From assembly GCA_903853735.1 (NCBI GenBank), contig CAINUH010000529.1, positions 1 to 6,028 on the forward strand: 6,028 nt of DNA. The letters are read 5' to 3'. The position numbers and the translations under genes are program-made. Source of the stretch: an uncultured Desulfomonile sp. (lineage in GTDB: Bacteria; Desulfobacterota; Desulfomonilia; Desulfomonilales; Desulfomonilaceae). The notes under the pieces are model-generated. The model was given only the letters and a program-made list of their open reading frames with translations. It searched no databases and was not told the DNA's origin. Below are positions 1 to 5,980 of this stretch, one piece after another (positions within the stretch are counted from its first letter, which is position 1; each line of letters opens with the position of its first letter).

Positions 1-221
1 AAATCGTGGCCCATTGCCAGCTAAGTTACATGAAAGAACGAGCCCGCCTCTTTGCGCCGCTGGAGGGAAAGATCTTCAAGGGCGGCGAACAAACGTTCTT
101 CCACCAGGGAACCGGGGGAGGCTGGGTTGGGGCGCTCGCCGACGAGGAGGTTGCAGAATACGAGCAGATGGCTCGGTCGAGGCTCGGCGCCGAGTGCGCC
201 CGGTGGCTGGCCACTGGTTGA
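1..221 (+). CDS. Sulfotransferase, C-terminal fragment (5' end outside window)
   Basis: The frame is open from the left edge (first whole codon at base 3) to a TGA at 219-221, giving about 72 residues. The GTG at base 6 is an internal Val, not a start. The fragment carries FFHQGTGGGW followed by an acidic helix (ADEEVAEYEQMA) and a short tail, LGAECARWLATG. This matches the end of PAPS-dependent sulfotransferases (Sulfotransfer_1/3 type), where the late GxxGxW element with its neighbouring basic residues contacts the 3'-phosphate of PAPS. Here the usual Arg-Lys before the first Gly is His-Gln, so the phosphate contact may be altered. Such enzymes move sulfate from PAPS to a hydroxyl or amine acceptor, which cannot be told from this piece. 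No terminator is evident after the stop. It is separated by 565 bases from the next gene and probably belongs to a different unit. The family call is fairly secure; the substrate is unknown. Confidence 0.7.
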   Translation, partial: IVAHCQLSYMKERARLFAPLEGKIFKGGEQTFFHQGTGGGWVGALADEEVAEYEQMARSRLGAECARWLATG

Positions 222-700
222 CTCCGCAAGCGGCCCCAGCATTTTCCGGGACTGATTCCTTTGCTGCGCCATCTCGGTGCCTGGGACGACCCGCCAGCCA
301 GACCGCCTCCACAGGGCGTGCGCGGTCCATACCCCTACGAACCGTGTGACGATGTGGACCCGATCCCTGATTAGGAAAACGTCCTCACGGACTAAAAATC
401 ACCACCACGCAGCTAGGTGGAAGGTCGGAGTGCGTCTGCCCACCGATGGTTCCAGCCTTGGGCCATCATCTGACTGCGCCGGTTGGCCGCCAATCCTCAC
501 CCAAAACAGCCAGCCCTCCGCCAATACGCCGCCTCCACAGCCAAAACCGCGCGCAGCGCCAGAAATTGACGAAGATTGCCGGTTGACTCCTCGGCCCGAG
601 GCTGTCATCATTTAGGGATGCATGGTGAGACCCTGTACCAATTCTCCCTCACCCGCGCAGCGCTGAGTACGTGCGGGCGAGCGAAAAGCATATCCTTATC
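222..700. other. Non-coding spacer, no supported gene
   Basis: Short open frames exist on both strands, but none has a plausible start with ribosome site, a recognisable motif or a sensible composition. By eye the stretch is GC-rich and low in coding character. It contains a 13-base near-perfect palindrome, CCTCGGCCCGAGG, at 589-601, and a 12-base exact direct repeat, CCGCCTCCACAG, at 303-314 and 529-540. Neither has a T-run or other context that would make it a terminator or an attachment site. The stretch could be a decayed gene or a dispersed non-coding repeat. I see no tRNA, CRISPR or insertion-sequence ends. Confidence 0.5.
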
Positions 701-786
701 ATTTTTTGTTTCAGAACAGGGTGACGCAACCGATATATTCCTGTTGGTCTGCTATTACGCGGAAGCTTGGATTTGGGATGTAGTAT
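701..786 (+). promoter_or_regulatory. AT-rich leader with a tentative promoter for the four-gene unit
   Basis: Composition changes sharply from GC-rich to AT-rich just before the first lipoprotein gene. A TATATT (734-739) resembles a sigma-70 -10 box with five of six matches. The nearest TTG element, TTGTTT at 706-711, lies 22 bases upstream, too far for a standard promoter. A second candidate is an extended -10, TGCTATTAC, at 750-758. A GGGA at 775-778, eight bases before the ATG at 787, is the likely weak ribosome site. The position is sensible for a promoter, but the exact element is uncertain. Confidence 0.3.
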
Positions 787-2643
787 ATGAAGACCGATAA
801 AGTTTTAGGGCTGATTGTCACCGGCCTGCTGTGTTTCTTTATGGCGGGCTGCAATACGGTCCCTCCCGAGACGCGTACGGCGGACGCACTTTATCTGGCT
901 GGAAATAAAAAGGGGGCGCTCGCCATGTATGAAAAAGCCTTGGCCAAAACTACATCCAAGAAGCCCAAAAACCAATTGGAAGGCCGTGTTGCGGCCATTC
1001 GCGCCGAAATTTCCAGTGAAACACTGATCGAGGTGGGGCGTTCTAAAACGGGCCACGAGGATATTCCAGCACTGACAAAGTCTATAAAGATCTTGAAAGA
1101 GAACCAAATATATGACGATGCCAGCAAACGGTTGACCAAGGCTTTGGAAGAAAATCAGGAATTGCTGGCCAAGCTTAAGGGCCAATATGCCGAGCAGATG
1201 AATTTGGTCGGGACCGGGGAGTCCGCGCAGGACTGGACGGGAGTTTACCAAGCTCTGTCCGCCGCCTCACGCCTTGATCCCAGCCAGGGGCTGGATGCTC
1301 GCATCAAGCAATGGATCAAGAAACGCGACGCGACTTACGAAGAATCCATCCTGGAGGGTCTGAATCAGAATCGGCTTGATCAGGCTGACAGTCAGCTTGT
1401 CAAGTTTAGCAAGGAAGTCCCAACACCCGGAGAGTCATTGCTGACCAGCCTCGGTGGCAAGGTCGAGGTCTTGCGGAAGATCCAATTGGAGGCGCGAATG
1501 GCCCAATTGGTAGGAAGTAACAAGTTCTATACCGCCTGGCAGTTGATTCGTGACTCTCAAAAGGCTTACCTCAAGGAGCGGGAAGCCGAAATTCGAAAGG
1601 CCGGCGCCGAGTTCTATAAAGAAAAAGCACGTCAGGAACTCACCTTGCGCGGAGTGCGAATACCGCATGGTTATTTCGACGCCGAAAAAGCCTGGGAACT
1701 AAATCCGGATGACGCCGAGATTTTTGAGTTGCGCAAGGAGTTCTCCGACATTGTGGACCTGTCCATCATTCAAAACATTTCTATTCAAGCGTTCACTTCC
1801 CCTACAAAGGAGCCCGAGGCGGGCAAAGAATTCTCCAACGCCCTCACAGCCTACCTGACGACCGTCGTTCCTTACGGGGTGACGATTCTGGAACGATCCA
1901 AGATCGATGCCTTGCTCCAGGAAAAAGGCGCTGAAACAGTCGGCAGTCTCGCCTCCAACGAGTTTTCCAAGGTCAAGCTTTTCATCCAAGGAGATGTCAC
2001 CACGATGAACGTCGAGCACTTGGATGACCCTCACCAAGGATCAACCCGGATATTCCTTGGTAATGACCGCGTCTCTGATCCGCAGTACCTCCAATGCCTT
2101 CTCAACTATGGCAAAGACAAGAAGAAATGGCCTGTGGAGCTGCGCGATACCAAGCCCGAAAAAGATGTCCCCAGGTACGAAAAAGCCACATATAACTACG
2201 GCACCAAGACCATCGAGGGAACCATGGTCGTATCGGTTCAAACCACCGACAGCAAATACAGCACGGTCAAGCTCTCCAAGAACTTTTCTGCGGAATTCAA
2301 GAAGAAGGACAGCTATAGTGACGAGGTGCCCAATGCGGATCCTCCTGTCAAAGCGGATCCGTTGGAATTCCCCGCCGATAGCACGGCAAAACAAATCATG
2401 CGCGAAAAACTGGCCGGCGACGTTGGCAGCTTCGTCATGGCAAATTCATTCGAGAAACGGGAGGAGGCTTTTTACAAACAGGCGAAAACCTTTATCGACC
2501 GCCGTGAATACGACAAGGCGCTGGCTATGCTGGCTTCAGGCTATTATTACTGTCTCAAGGACACGCGTTACGTTCCCAAGAAGGAAAATAGCGTCACGTT
2601 CCAGTTGATCCGGCAGGCAGGGATGTTCGATTATACGGAGTAG
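787..2643 (+). CDS. Lipoprotein with TPR-like repeats and a CsgG/FlgO-like domain
   Basis: 618 residues. An in-frame TAG at 781-783 rules out a longer start, and GGGA at 775-778 supports this ATG. Residues 1-22 form a lipoprotein signal: a hydrophobic core, then lipobox M-A-G-Cys22. Asn at +2 is compatible with outer-membrane sorting under the E. coli rule. Residues about 30-320 are mostly helical and rich in Lys, Glu, Gln and Ala, with TPR-like pieces (LYLAGNKKGALAMYEKAL near 35-52; YFDAEKAWELNPDDAEIF near 296-313). Residues about 328-406 look like the CsgG/LpoB/FlgO alpha/beta fold: strand IQNISIQAF, a helix, then VTILERSKIDALLQEKG (365-381) and KLFIQGDVTT (397-406), matching the family pattern 'v-dRs-ld-ll-e-g ... 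vi-G-vt'. A beta-rich continuation (about 465-505) fits the later CsgG strands. A final TPR-like pair of helices (about 556-590) follows. The stop is doubled (TAG TAA). It lies 66 bases before the LPP20-like gene. Likely role: periplasm-facing outer-membrane scaffold. A pore like CsgG is less likely, since I see no obvious paired amphipathic membrane hairpin. Confidence 0.75.
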   Translation: MKTDKVLGLIVTGLLCFFMAGCNTVPPETRTADALYLAGNKKGALAMYEKALAKTTSKKPKNQLEGRVAAIRAEISSETLIEVGRSKTGHEDIPALTKSIKILKENQIYDDASKRLTKALEENQELLAKLKGQYAEQMNLVGTGESAQDWTGVYQALSAASRLDPSQGLDARIKQWIKKRDATYEESILEGLNQNRLDQADSQLVKFSKEVPTPGESLLTSLGGKVEVLRKIQLEARMAQLVGSNKFYTAWQLIRDSQKAYLKEREAEIRKAGAEFYKEKARQELTLRGVRIPHGYFDAEKAWELNPDDAEIFELRKEFSDIVDLSIIQNISIQAFTSPTKEPEAGKEFSNALTAYLTTVVPYGVTILERSKIDALLQEKGAETVGSLASNEFSKVKLFIQGDVTTMNVEHLDDPHQGSTRIFLGNDRVSDPQYLQCLLNYGKDKKKWPVELRDTKPEKDVPRYEKATYNYGTKTIEGTMVVSVQTTDSKYSTVKLSKNFSAEFKKKDSYSDEVPNADPPVKADPLEFPADSTAKQIMREKLAGDVGSFVMANSFEKREEAFYKQAKTFIDRREYDKALAMLASGYYYCLKDTRYVPKKENSVTFQLIRQAGMFDYTE

Positions 2644-2709
2644 TAAGTGGCTGCTTAACAAACCAAGAAACAAAAGACATATCAAAAAGAAAAGACAAAT
2701 AAAGAAACT
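2644..2709 (+). promoter_or_regulatory. A-rich intercistronic leader without Shine-Dalgarno
   Basis: Between the stop at 2643 and the ATG at 2710, bases 2657-2709 contain 36 A out of 53, with few T and G. No GGAG-like element is found; the best is AAAGAAA just before the start. The run is probably unstructured and may promote initiation through ribosomal protein S1 or by leaderless-like loading. An in-frame TAA at 2656-2658 fixes 2710 as the first possible ATG of the following gene. Confidence 0.45.
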
Positions 2710-3681
2710 ATGAAAACCATCCAAACATTGATCGTTGTCAGTGTATGCGCTTGCTCCTTCATTGCCCCAACTCGATCCCGATCGGCTGAGGCACAAGCCG
2801 ACTCAAGCACGACCGCTCCGCCTGTTGTTACCCCCGCGGACAAAGTCCGCATGGCCCAAGCCGCCAGAGTCGATTGCTACGCTCAGCTTGTTGAACAGAT
2901 CAAGGGATTGAAGGTCTCGGATAACTCTACCGTTTTGGACGCAGCAAGCCAGTATTTCGAGCAGATGGCAAACTCCTCCGGATTCGTGCAAGGAGCCGCG
3001 CTCGGACCACCCGTCTATCAGGGTGACACCTGCCTCATTAAGGCCGAACTTACTCTCGATCAAATTGTCGAGAACTTGACTCGGTCGGTGACTGTGATTG
3101 ATAACAAAATAAAAAATGAATTTGAATCAATCAAGCGGTTTAACAAGCTCATACCTGTGAAGGTTACTGGCATGGGAGCTCTTGCCGCGCCTGAAACGCC
3201 GGACACTGCCGAGATCTCCCCCAAGAACACCGGCGAGTTAGAGACTATTAAGAATCTTCTCGGCCCTGGACAATACAAAATCATGGCCATGAAAGCTGCG
3301 CGTCTGAATGCGTTGGTTAATCTCGCAGCGAGTATCAAGGGCGTCCGTGTGTCCTCGGTGATGAGCGTGAGAAATTGCGTGGGGTCTTCCTGGCAACAAG
3401 CCGACACCGAGGCTGTCATCCAAGGGGCCCGAGTAGTTCGTTACGCCGCGGTGGAGCCGGGTCTGGTGCAATGTTGGATGGAAATCAATCTGGACACCCT
3501 CGTCGAGAACATTCAGAAAAACGGCACTTTGTTCAGTAACGGGAAGGATGTGTCTGTCGAAAACATCAAACGCTATAACAAGCTGCAGAAGGTGGTCGGC
3601 ATTGGCCAAGGTGCAGTGATGAAGCCGGGAGCCACCGAGGAGCCCGTTGAAACCTCAACTCTTCCCGGGAGTGTCCGCTAG
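2710..3681 (+). CDS. Exported protein with two tandem LPP20-like domains (FlgP-like)
   Basis: 323 residues. The N-terminus (MKTIQTLIVVSVCACSFIAP) is a secretion signal. Cleavage by signal peptidase I near SRSA/EAQA (about 26-30) is the simplest reading. A lipobox at V-C-A-Cys15 is conceivable but poor, and the hydrophobic core before it is short. The mature part is a clear internal duplication: residues 51-158 resemble 196-303 at an offset of 145. Matches include AAR (51-53 and 196-198), IKGxxVS (64-70 and 209-215), QGA (94-96 and 238-240), LDxxVEN (116-122 and 261-267), IKRF/YNKL (141-147 and 286-292) and GxGA (154-157 and 299-302). The A-R...L...IKG-x-x-V start followed by 'QGA...v' is the LPP20 pattern (Pfam LPP20), also found in Vibrio FlgP and Helicobacter Lpp20. 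Usual members carry one domain, so the tandem form is notable. The linker and tail are Pro/Glu/Thr-rich. No catalytic residues are seen; a structural envelope role is inferred. It sits 35 bases before the mini-lipoprotein. Confidence 0.75.
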   Translation: MKTIQTLIVVSVCACSFIAPTRSRSAEAQADSSTTAPPVVTPADKVRMAQAARVDCYAQLVEQIKGLKVSDNSTVLDAASQYFEQMANSSGFVQGAALGPPVYQGDTCLIKAELTLDQIVENLTRSVTVIDNKIKNEFESIKRFNKLIPVKVTGMGALAAPETPDTAEISPKNTGELETIKNLLGPGQYKIMAMKAARLNALVNLAASIKGVRVSSVMSVRNCVGSSWQQADTEAVIQGARVVRYAAVEPGLVQCWMEINLDTLVENIQKNGTLFSNGKDVSVENIKRYNKLQKVVGIGQGAVMKPGATEEPVETSTLPGSVR

Positions 3682-3716
3682 ATATTACTCAACAACACCC
3701 TAGTGACTGGAATCTT

Positions 3717-3854
3717 ATGAAAAAACTCATACTCTTGTGTCTTCTGGCTTTGGCCATTCAAGGATGCAAATCTACGCCGGTACGTACTTATAACGAAAAC
3801 ACCACCCGGACGATCAGTAGCGAACCGGTCGTAGGGCAGCCGGTCACGAAATAG
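3717..3854 (+). CDS. 45-residue mini-lipoprotein
   Basis: A short frame from ATG at 3717 to TAG at 3852-3854 encodes 45 residues. It begins MKKLILLCLLALAIQGCKST: two Lys, a Leu-rich core and a lipobox I-Q-G-Cys17, an almost textbook lipoprotein signal apart from the uncommon Gln at -2. Lys at +2 is compatible with outer-membrane sorting. The mature peptide would be only 29 residues, polar and rich in Thr, Pro, Val and Arg (PVRTYNENTTRTISSEPVVG), and lacks cysteines other than the lipidated one. A GGAA at 3709-3712 is a weak ribosome site only four bases from the ATG. It lies between the LPP20-like and FlgT-like genes, all in one direction, so it is probably co-transcribed. I do not recognise a family. 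By analogy with other small lipoproteins next to CsgG- or LpoB-type genes it may anchor or adapt its larger neighbours. Automated callers would easily miss it. Confidence 0.7.
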   Translation: MKKLILLCLLALAIQGCKSTPVRTYNENTTRTISSEPVVGQPVTK

Positions 3855-3875
3855 ATCAACCGGCCTCGGCCCGAT

Positions 3876-3902
3876 GCCGGCTTCTCCTTTGGAGAGGCCG
3901 GC
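3876..3902 (+). terminator. Strong intercistronic hairpin (attenuator or RNA-stability element; weak terminator)
   Basis: GCCGGCTTCTCC (3876-3887) pairs with GGAGAGGCCGGC (3891-3902) around a TTT loop: 12 base pairs, one of them T-G. Only TGTCTTC follows, not a clean T-run, so complete termination is doubtful. It begins 21 bases after the mini-lipoprotein stop and ends 18 bases before the ATG of the FlgT-like gene. It could reduce read-through, protect the upstream message from exonucleases, or influence translation of the downstream gene. Confidence 0.55.
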
Positions 3903-3920
3903 TGTCTTCGGTGAACTGGC

Positions 3921-5456
3921 ATGTTTAGTGTTAATCGACTCCTTTCGAGACTGCAAACAGGGCCACCAACAAGCCGCATTGCTCGCTGGGTTATGTTGGC
4001 CCTGTTCTTTTACGCTGGTTCGTCGGACCCCATTCTTTTGGGTGCGGAAAGCCCCGACATTATTTCCCGCGACCCTGGGGCCAGGACCGTCACCGTTCAG
4101 GTTACCGGGGTTGTGGAGAGTAGCCGGGGAAATCTCGCCGAGGCGCTACGGCGCGACGCCTGCCGCAAAGCAATTGAGCAAGTGGTTGGCTTCCAGATTG
4201 TTTCCAGAACGTTTGCTGCCAACAACATAGTAAAAGACTTCACCGACGTGAAACTCGACGGCTTCATAACCGAGTGCAAGTCACGGACCGGAATCAAAGC
4301 CGATGCTGGGGTCAGCACTCAGGAATTTGCGATCACCGTCAAAACCGGCGAAGTCAATAAGGAACTTCTCGCTCAGAAAATCGATGTCCGGATTCTTTAT
4401 GACGTAGTTTCGCGTCCGAGGATTTGCGTCGCCATTGAAGACAAGGTCAAGGATGCGCCCCAAGCCGATTGGGACATCACCACGACACGCAGCAGCGGCC
4501 GAATCATTGAGTATTTCAAACGGCTGAATCCAAGATTTGATTTTCTAAATCCGAGCATGATGCGCCGGAACACTGCAGATACCTTAGATGCAGTAGCGCT
4601 GGAACAGGCGGCTTCAGGGAGTTACAATATCCTCGTGAGTGGCTCGACACGCATTGAAGCAATAGCCGAGCGTAATCCCACACCGGTCAGGCCCGACCTC
4701 AAAAACCCGTTCGAAGAAGATGTGGTCAGGTATGTAACTACGGTGTCATGGCAGGTGACGGATGTAGCCACCAAAGGCACTATTCTCGCCATCCACGACC
4801 AGACAGATGAACTTACATCAAAAACCAAGGTGTGGGATCGAAATGTGACGAACCTATTCCGTGACATGATGGCTTACTGGAACGAGACCGCGTTCGGCTC
4901 AGCTTGGCAGATCATGTTTTCCTCTAGTTCCTCCGCCAAAGAGCAGGATACGGACTCGTTACTTTCCTGTCTGAAAAGGACCTCCGGGCTAGACGCGGAA
5001 ACAATCAAGATGGCAGGAAAGAGCAAGGGGAAGGTCACCTACACCGCGATTGCCACGGGAGACCTTGCGGAAATTCAAGGCGCGCTCGAAAAGCTTTTCA
5101 AGGGCAAATATAATATTGTGAAGTCGCAGCCGGGTTTGATCGAACTCGCGGCGGTGGGTGCCAGCGCCGTTGGCTCCATTGCCGTTGGTATTACTAATAT
5201 CAGCGTCACCCAAGCCGATAAAATTGAACGGCAACTCAAGGCCCTTCCCGAGGTCGGCGGCCTCGACGAGGGGGAGTTCAGAGGCGGAAGATCGCTTTGG
5301 AATATCAAGTCCTCCTTGACGGCGCGCGAGTTGGGGCTGATCCTGGAAAGAACGATCATTGGAATCACAGTGTCCGATTATTCGTCTGCGGGCGAAACTC
5401 CTGCGCGGCTTGAAGCCAAGTTCGAGGAGCTCAAGGTCAAGCAGAAGGACAAGTAA
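3921..5456 (+). CDS. Exported FlgT-like protein with duplicated C-terminal alpha/beta modules
   Basis: 511 residues. An in-frame TGA at 3912-3914 makes ATG 3921 the first possible start, and GGTGA at 3910-3914 is its ribosome site. Met25 is a possible alternative. The N-terminus has a basic region then a hydrophobic segment (IARWVMLALFFYAG, 20-33), with likely cleavage before ESPD (about 42-43). Residues about 55-150 match the FlgT N-terminal domain pattern: strand VTVQVTGVVESS, helix ALRRDACRKAIEQVVGFQI (75-93), then DVKLDGFITEC (109-119) and a strand EFAITVKTGEV. Residues about 155-300 fit the FlgT middle region: SRPRICVAIEDK (164-175), helix SSGRIIEYFKRL, GSYNILVSGSTRIEA (233-247) and VSWQVTDVATKGTILA (275-290). 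Residues about 346-411 and 434-500 look like two copies of one alpha/beta module. In Vibrio, FlgT forms the H-ring around the flagellar basal body and helps place FlgO and FlgP. No flagellar gene is visible here, so the symbol flgT is not assigned. The family reading is moderately sure, the role inferred. Confidence 0.65.
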   Translation: MFSVNRLLSRLQTGPPTSRIARWVMLALFFYAGSSDPILLGAESPDIISRDPGARTVTVQVTGVVESSRGNLAEALRRDACRKAIEQVVGFQIVSRTFAANNIVKDFTDVKLDGFITECKSRTGIKADAGVSTQEFAITVKTGEVNKELLAQKIDVRILYDVVSRPRICVAIEDKVKDAPQADWDITTTRSSGRIIEYFKRLNPRFDFLNPSMMRRNTADTLDAVALEQAASGSYNILVSGSTRIEAIAERNPTPVRPDLKNPFEEDVVRYVTTVSWQVTDVATKGTILAIHDQTDELTSKTKVWDRNVTNLFRDMMAYWNETAFGSAWQIMFSSSSSAKEQDTDSLLSCLKRTSGLDAETIKMAGKSKGKVTYTAIATGDLAEIQGALEKLFKGKYNIVKSQPGLIELAAVGASAVGSIAVGITNISVTQADKIERQLKALPEVGGLDEGEFRGGRSLWNIKSSLTARELGLILERTIIGITVSDYSSAGETPARLEAKFEELKVKQKDK

Positions 5457-5464
5457 AAAGTTCA

Positions 5465-5980
5465 GTCCCGGAATATACCCCCACTTCTCCGTTATAGTTG
5501 TCATAGCCCTGCTCAATCGCCTTTTCAGTCGCTCCAATTCCGGCTTGTGCGGGGCCGCCGCGTCAGGGAATCGTGCAGCCGCCGCTCGAAGGTAGCGTCG
5601 CGGTGCGCCTTCTCCTCCGGTGGACCAGTGCGCTTTTCGTAGAGCGCCTACCGGAGCCAATTCAGGTCAGGGCTTATTAAAGATGGTGCGGAGGATTTCC
5701 TGGCGACTCTCGTCAGGCATGCTTCGATGCCAGAGCGTGCGGATGTCTTTGAGGTCCTTGAGTGTCATAGCCACAAGCTCTGCTGCGGGGGGGAATCAGC
5801 GGTTCCAGTCGCCAACGACATCCACGTTCCTACGCGCTCCAGTTCCTCGATCAGGCGCGCGTGTTCCGCCAGCCGCTCCGGGCTGGGGGTCGATCAAGTG
5901 CTGGTCCGCCTCCCAGTCGCCATAAGCAATCTTTGCTTTGTTTTCCGTCGGGTCAGCTCTCGCAGTGCTCTTACTGGGCA
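5465..5980 (-). pseudogene. Probable decayed coding sequence(s), minus strand
   Basis: No intact gene follows the FlgT-like stop, yet the minus strand reads like protein in pieces that change frame. Going with the minus strand: AKIAYGDWEADQHLIDP (about 5890-5940), then in another frame SPERLAEHARLIEELERVG (about 5828-5886), then an open 33-residue stretch from ATG at 5768 to TGA ending at 5667 (MTLKDLKDIRTLWHRS...). Next, after an in-frame TAG, comes ALYEKRTGPPEEKAHRDAT (about 5590-5648), then KPELERLKR, and, again shifted, AIEQGYDNYNGEVGVYSGTE (about 5465-5522). The frame breaks fall near C-runs (five C around 5884-5888 and seven around 5787-5793 on this strand). That suggests either true decay or homopolymer sequence errors. 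The fragments do not match a family I can name. A further 18-residue tail (WGSITAALRGFCEQVLAQ, stop at 5971-5973) may be the end of another minus-strand gene entering from the right edge. Confidence 0.35.

Noticed and set aside
303..540. 12-base direct repeat CCGCCTCCACAG at 303-314 and 529-540 as possible insertion or attachment site
   Set aside because: No integrase, transposase, inverted ends or tRNA nearby. A single 12-base match in GC-rich DNA could be chance.
589..601. Palindrome CCTCGGCCCGAGG as a terminator
   Set aside because: The stem is only six pairs with a one-base centre, which cannot form a normal loop, and no T-run follows. There is no gene immediately upstream.
706..739. TTGTTT / TATATT as a standard sigma-70 promoter
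   Set aside because: The 22-base spacer is too long, so only the AT-rich region as a whole is reported, with low confidence.
805..1251. Minus-strand open frame of 148 codons inside the first lipoprotein gene
   Set aside because: Antisense shadow of a well-supported coding frame; no ribosome site or motif.
2024..2608. Plus-strand 194-codon frame overlapping the first lipoprotein gene
   Set aside because: Out-of-frame shadow with Arg/Ser/Pro-rich translation and no domain; the overlapping frame carries the CsgG-like strands and the terminal TPR-like helices.
787..3854. A curli (csg) or GNA1162/DUF799-type lipoprotein operon
   Set aside because: Only the CsgG-like domain is shared. No curlin repeats, CsgE/F-like proteins or GNA1162-like protein are seen. 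The LPP20-like and FlgT-like partners fit the FlgO/P/T comparison better.
3874..4230. Plus-strand 118-codon frame overlapping the start of the FlgT-like gene
   Set aside because: It starts next to the hairpin, overlaps the FlgT-like frame for most of its length and has no signal, motif or ribosome site; it is a shadow frame.
4989..5660. Long minus-strand open frame of 223 codons
   Set aside because: Most of it lies antisense to the FlgT-like gene, whose own frame has a signal peptide and family motifs. The translation has no recognisable domain. Only the part beyond 5457 is considered, within the decayed region.
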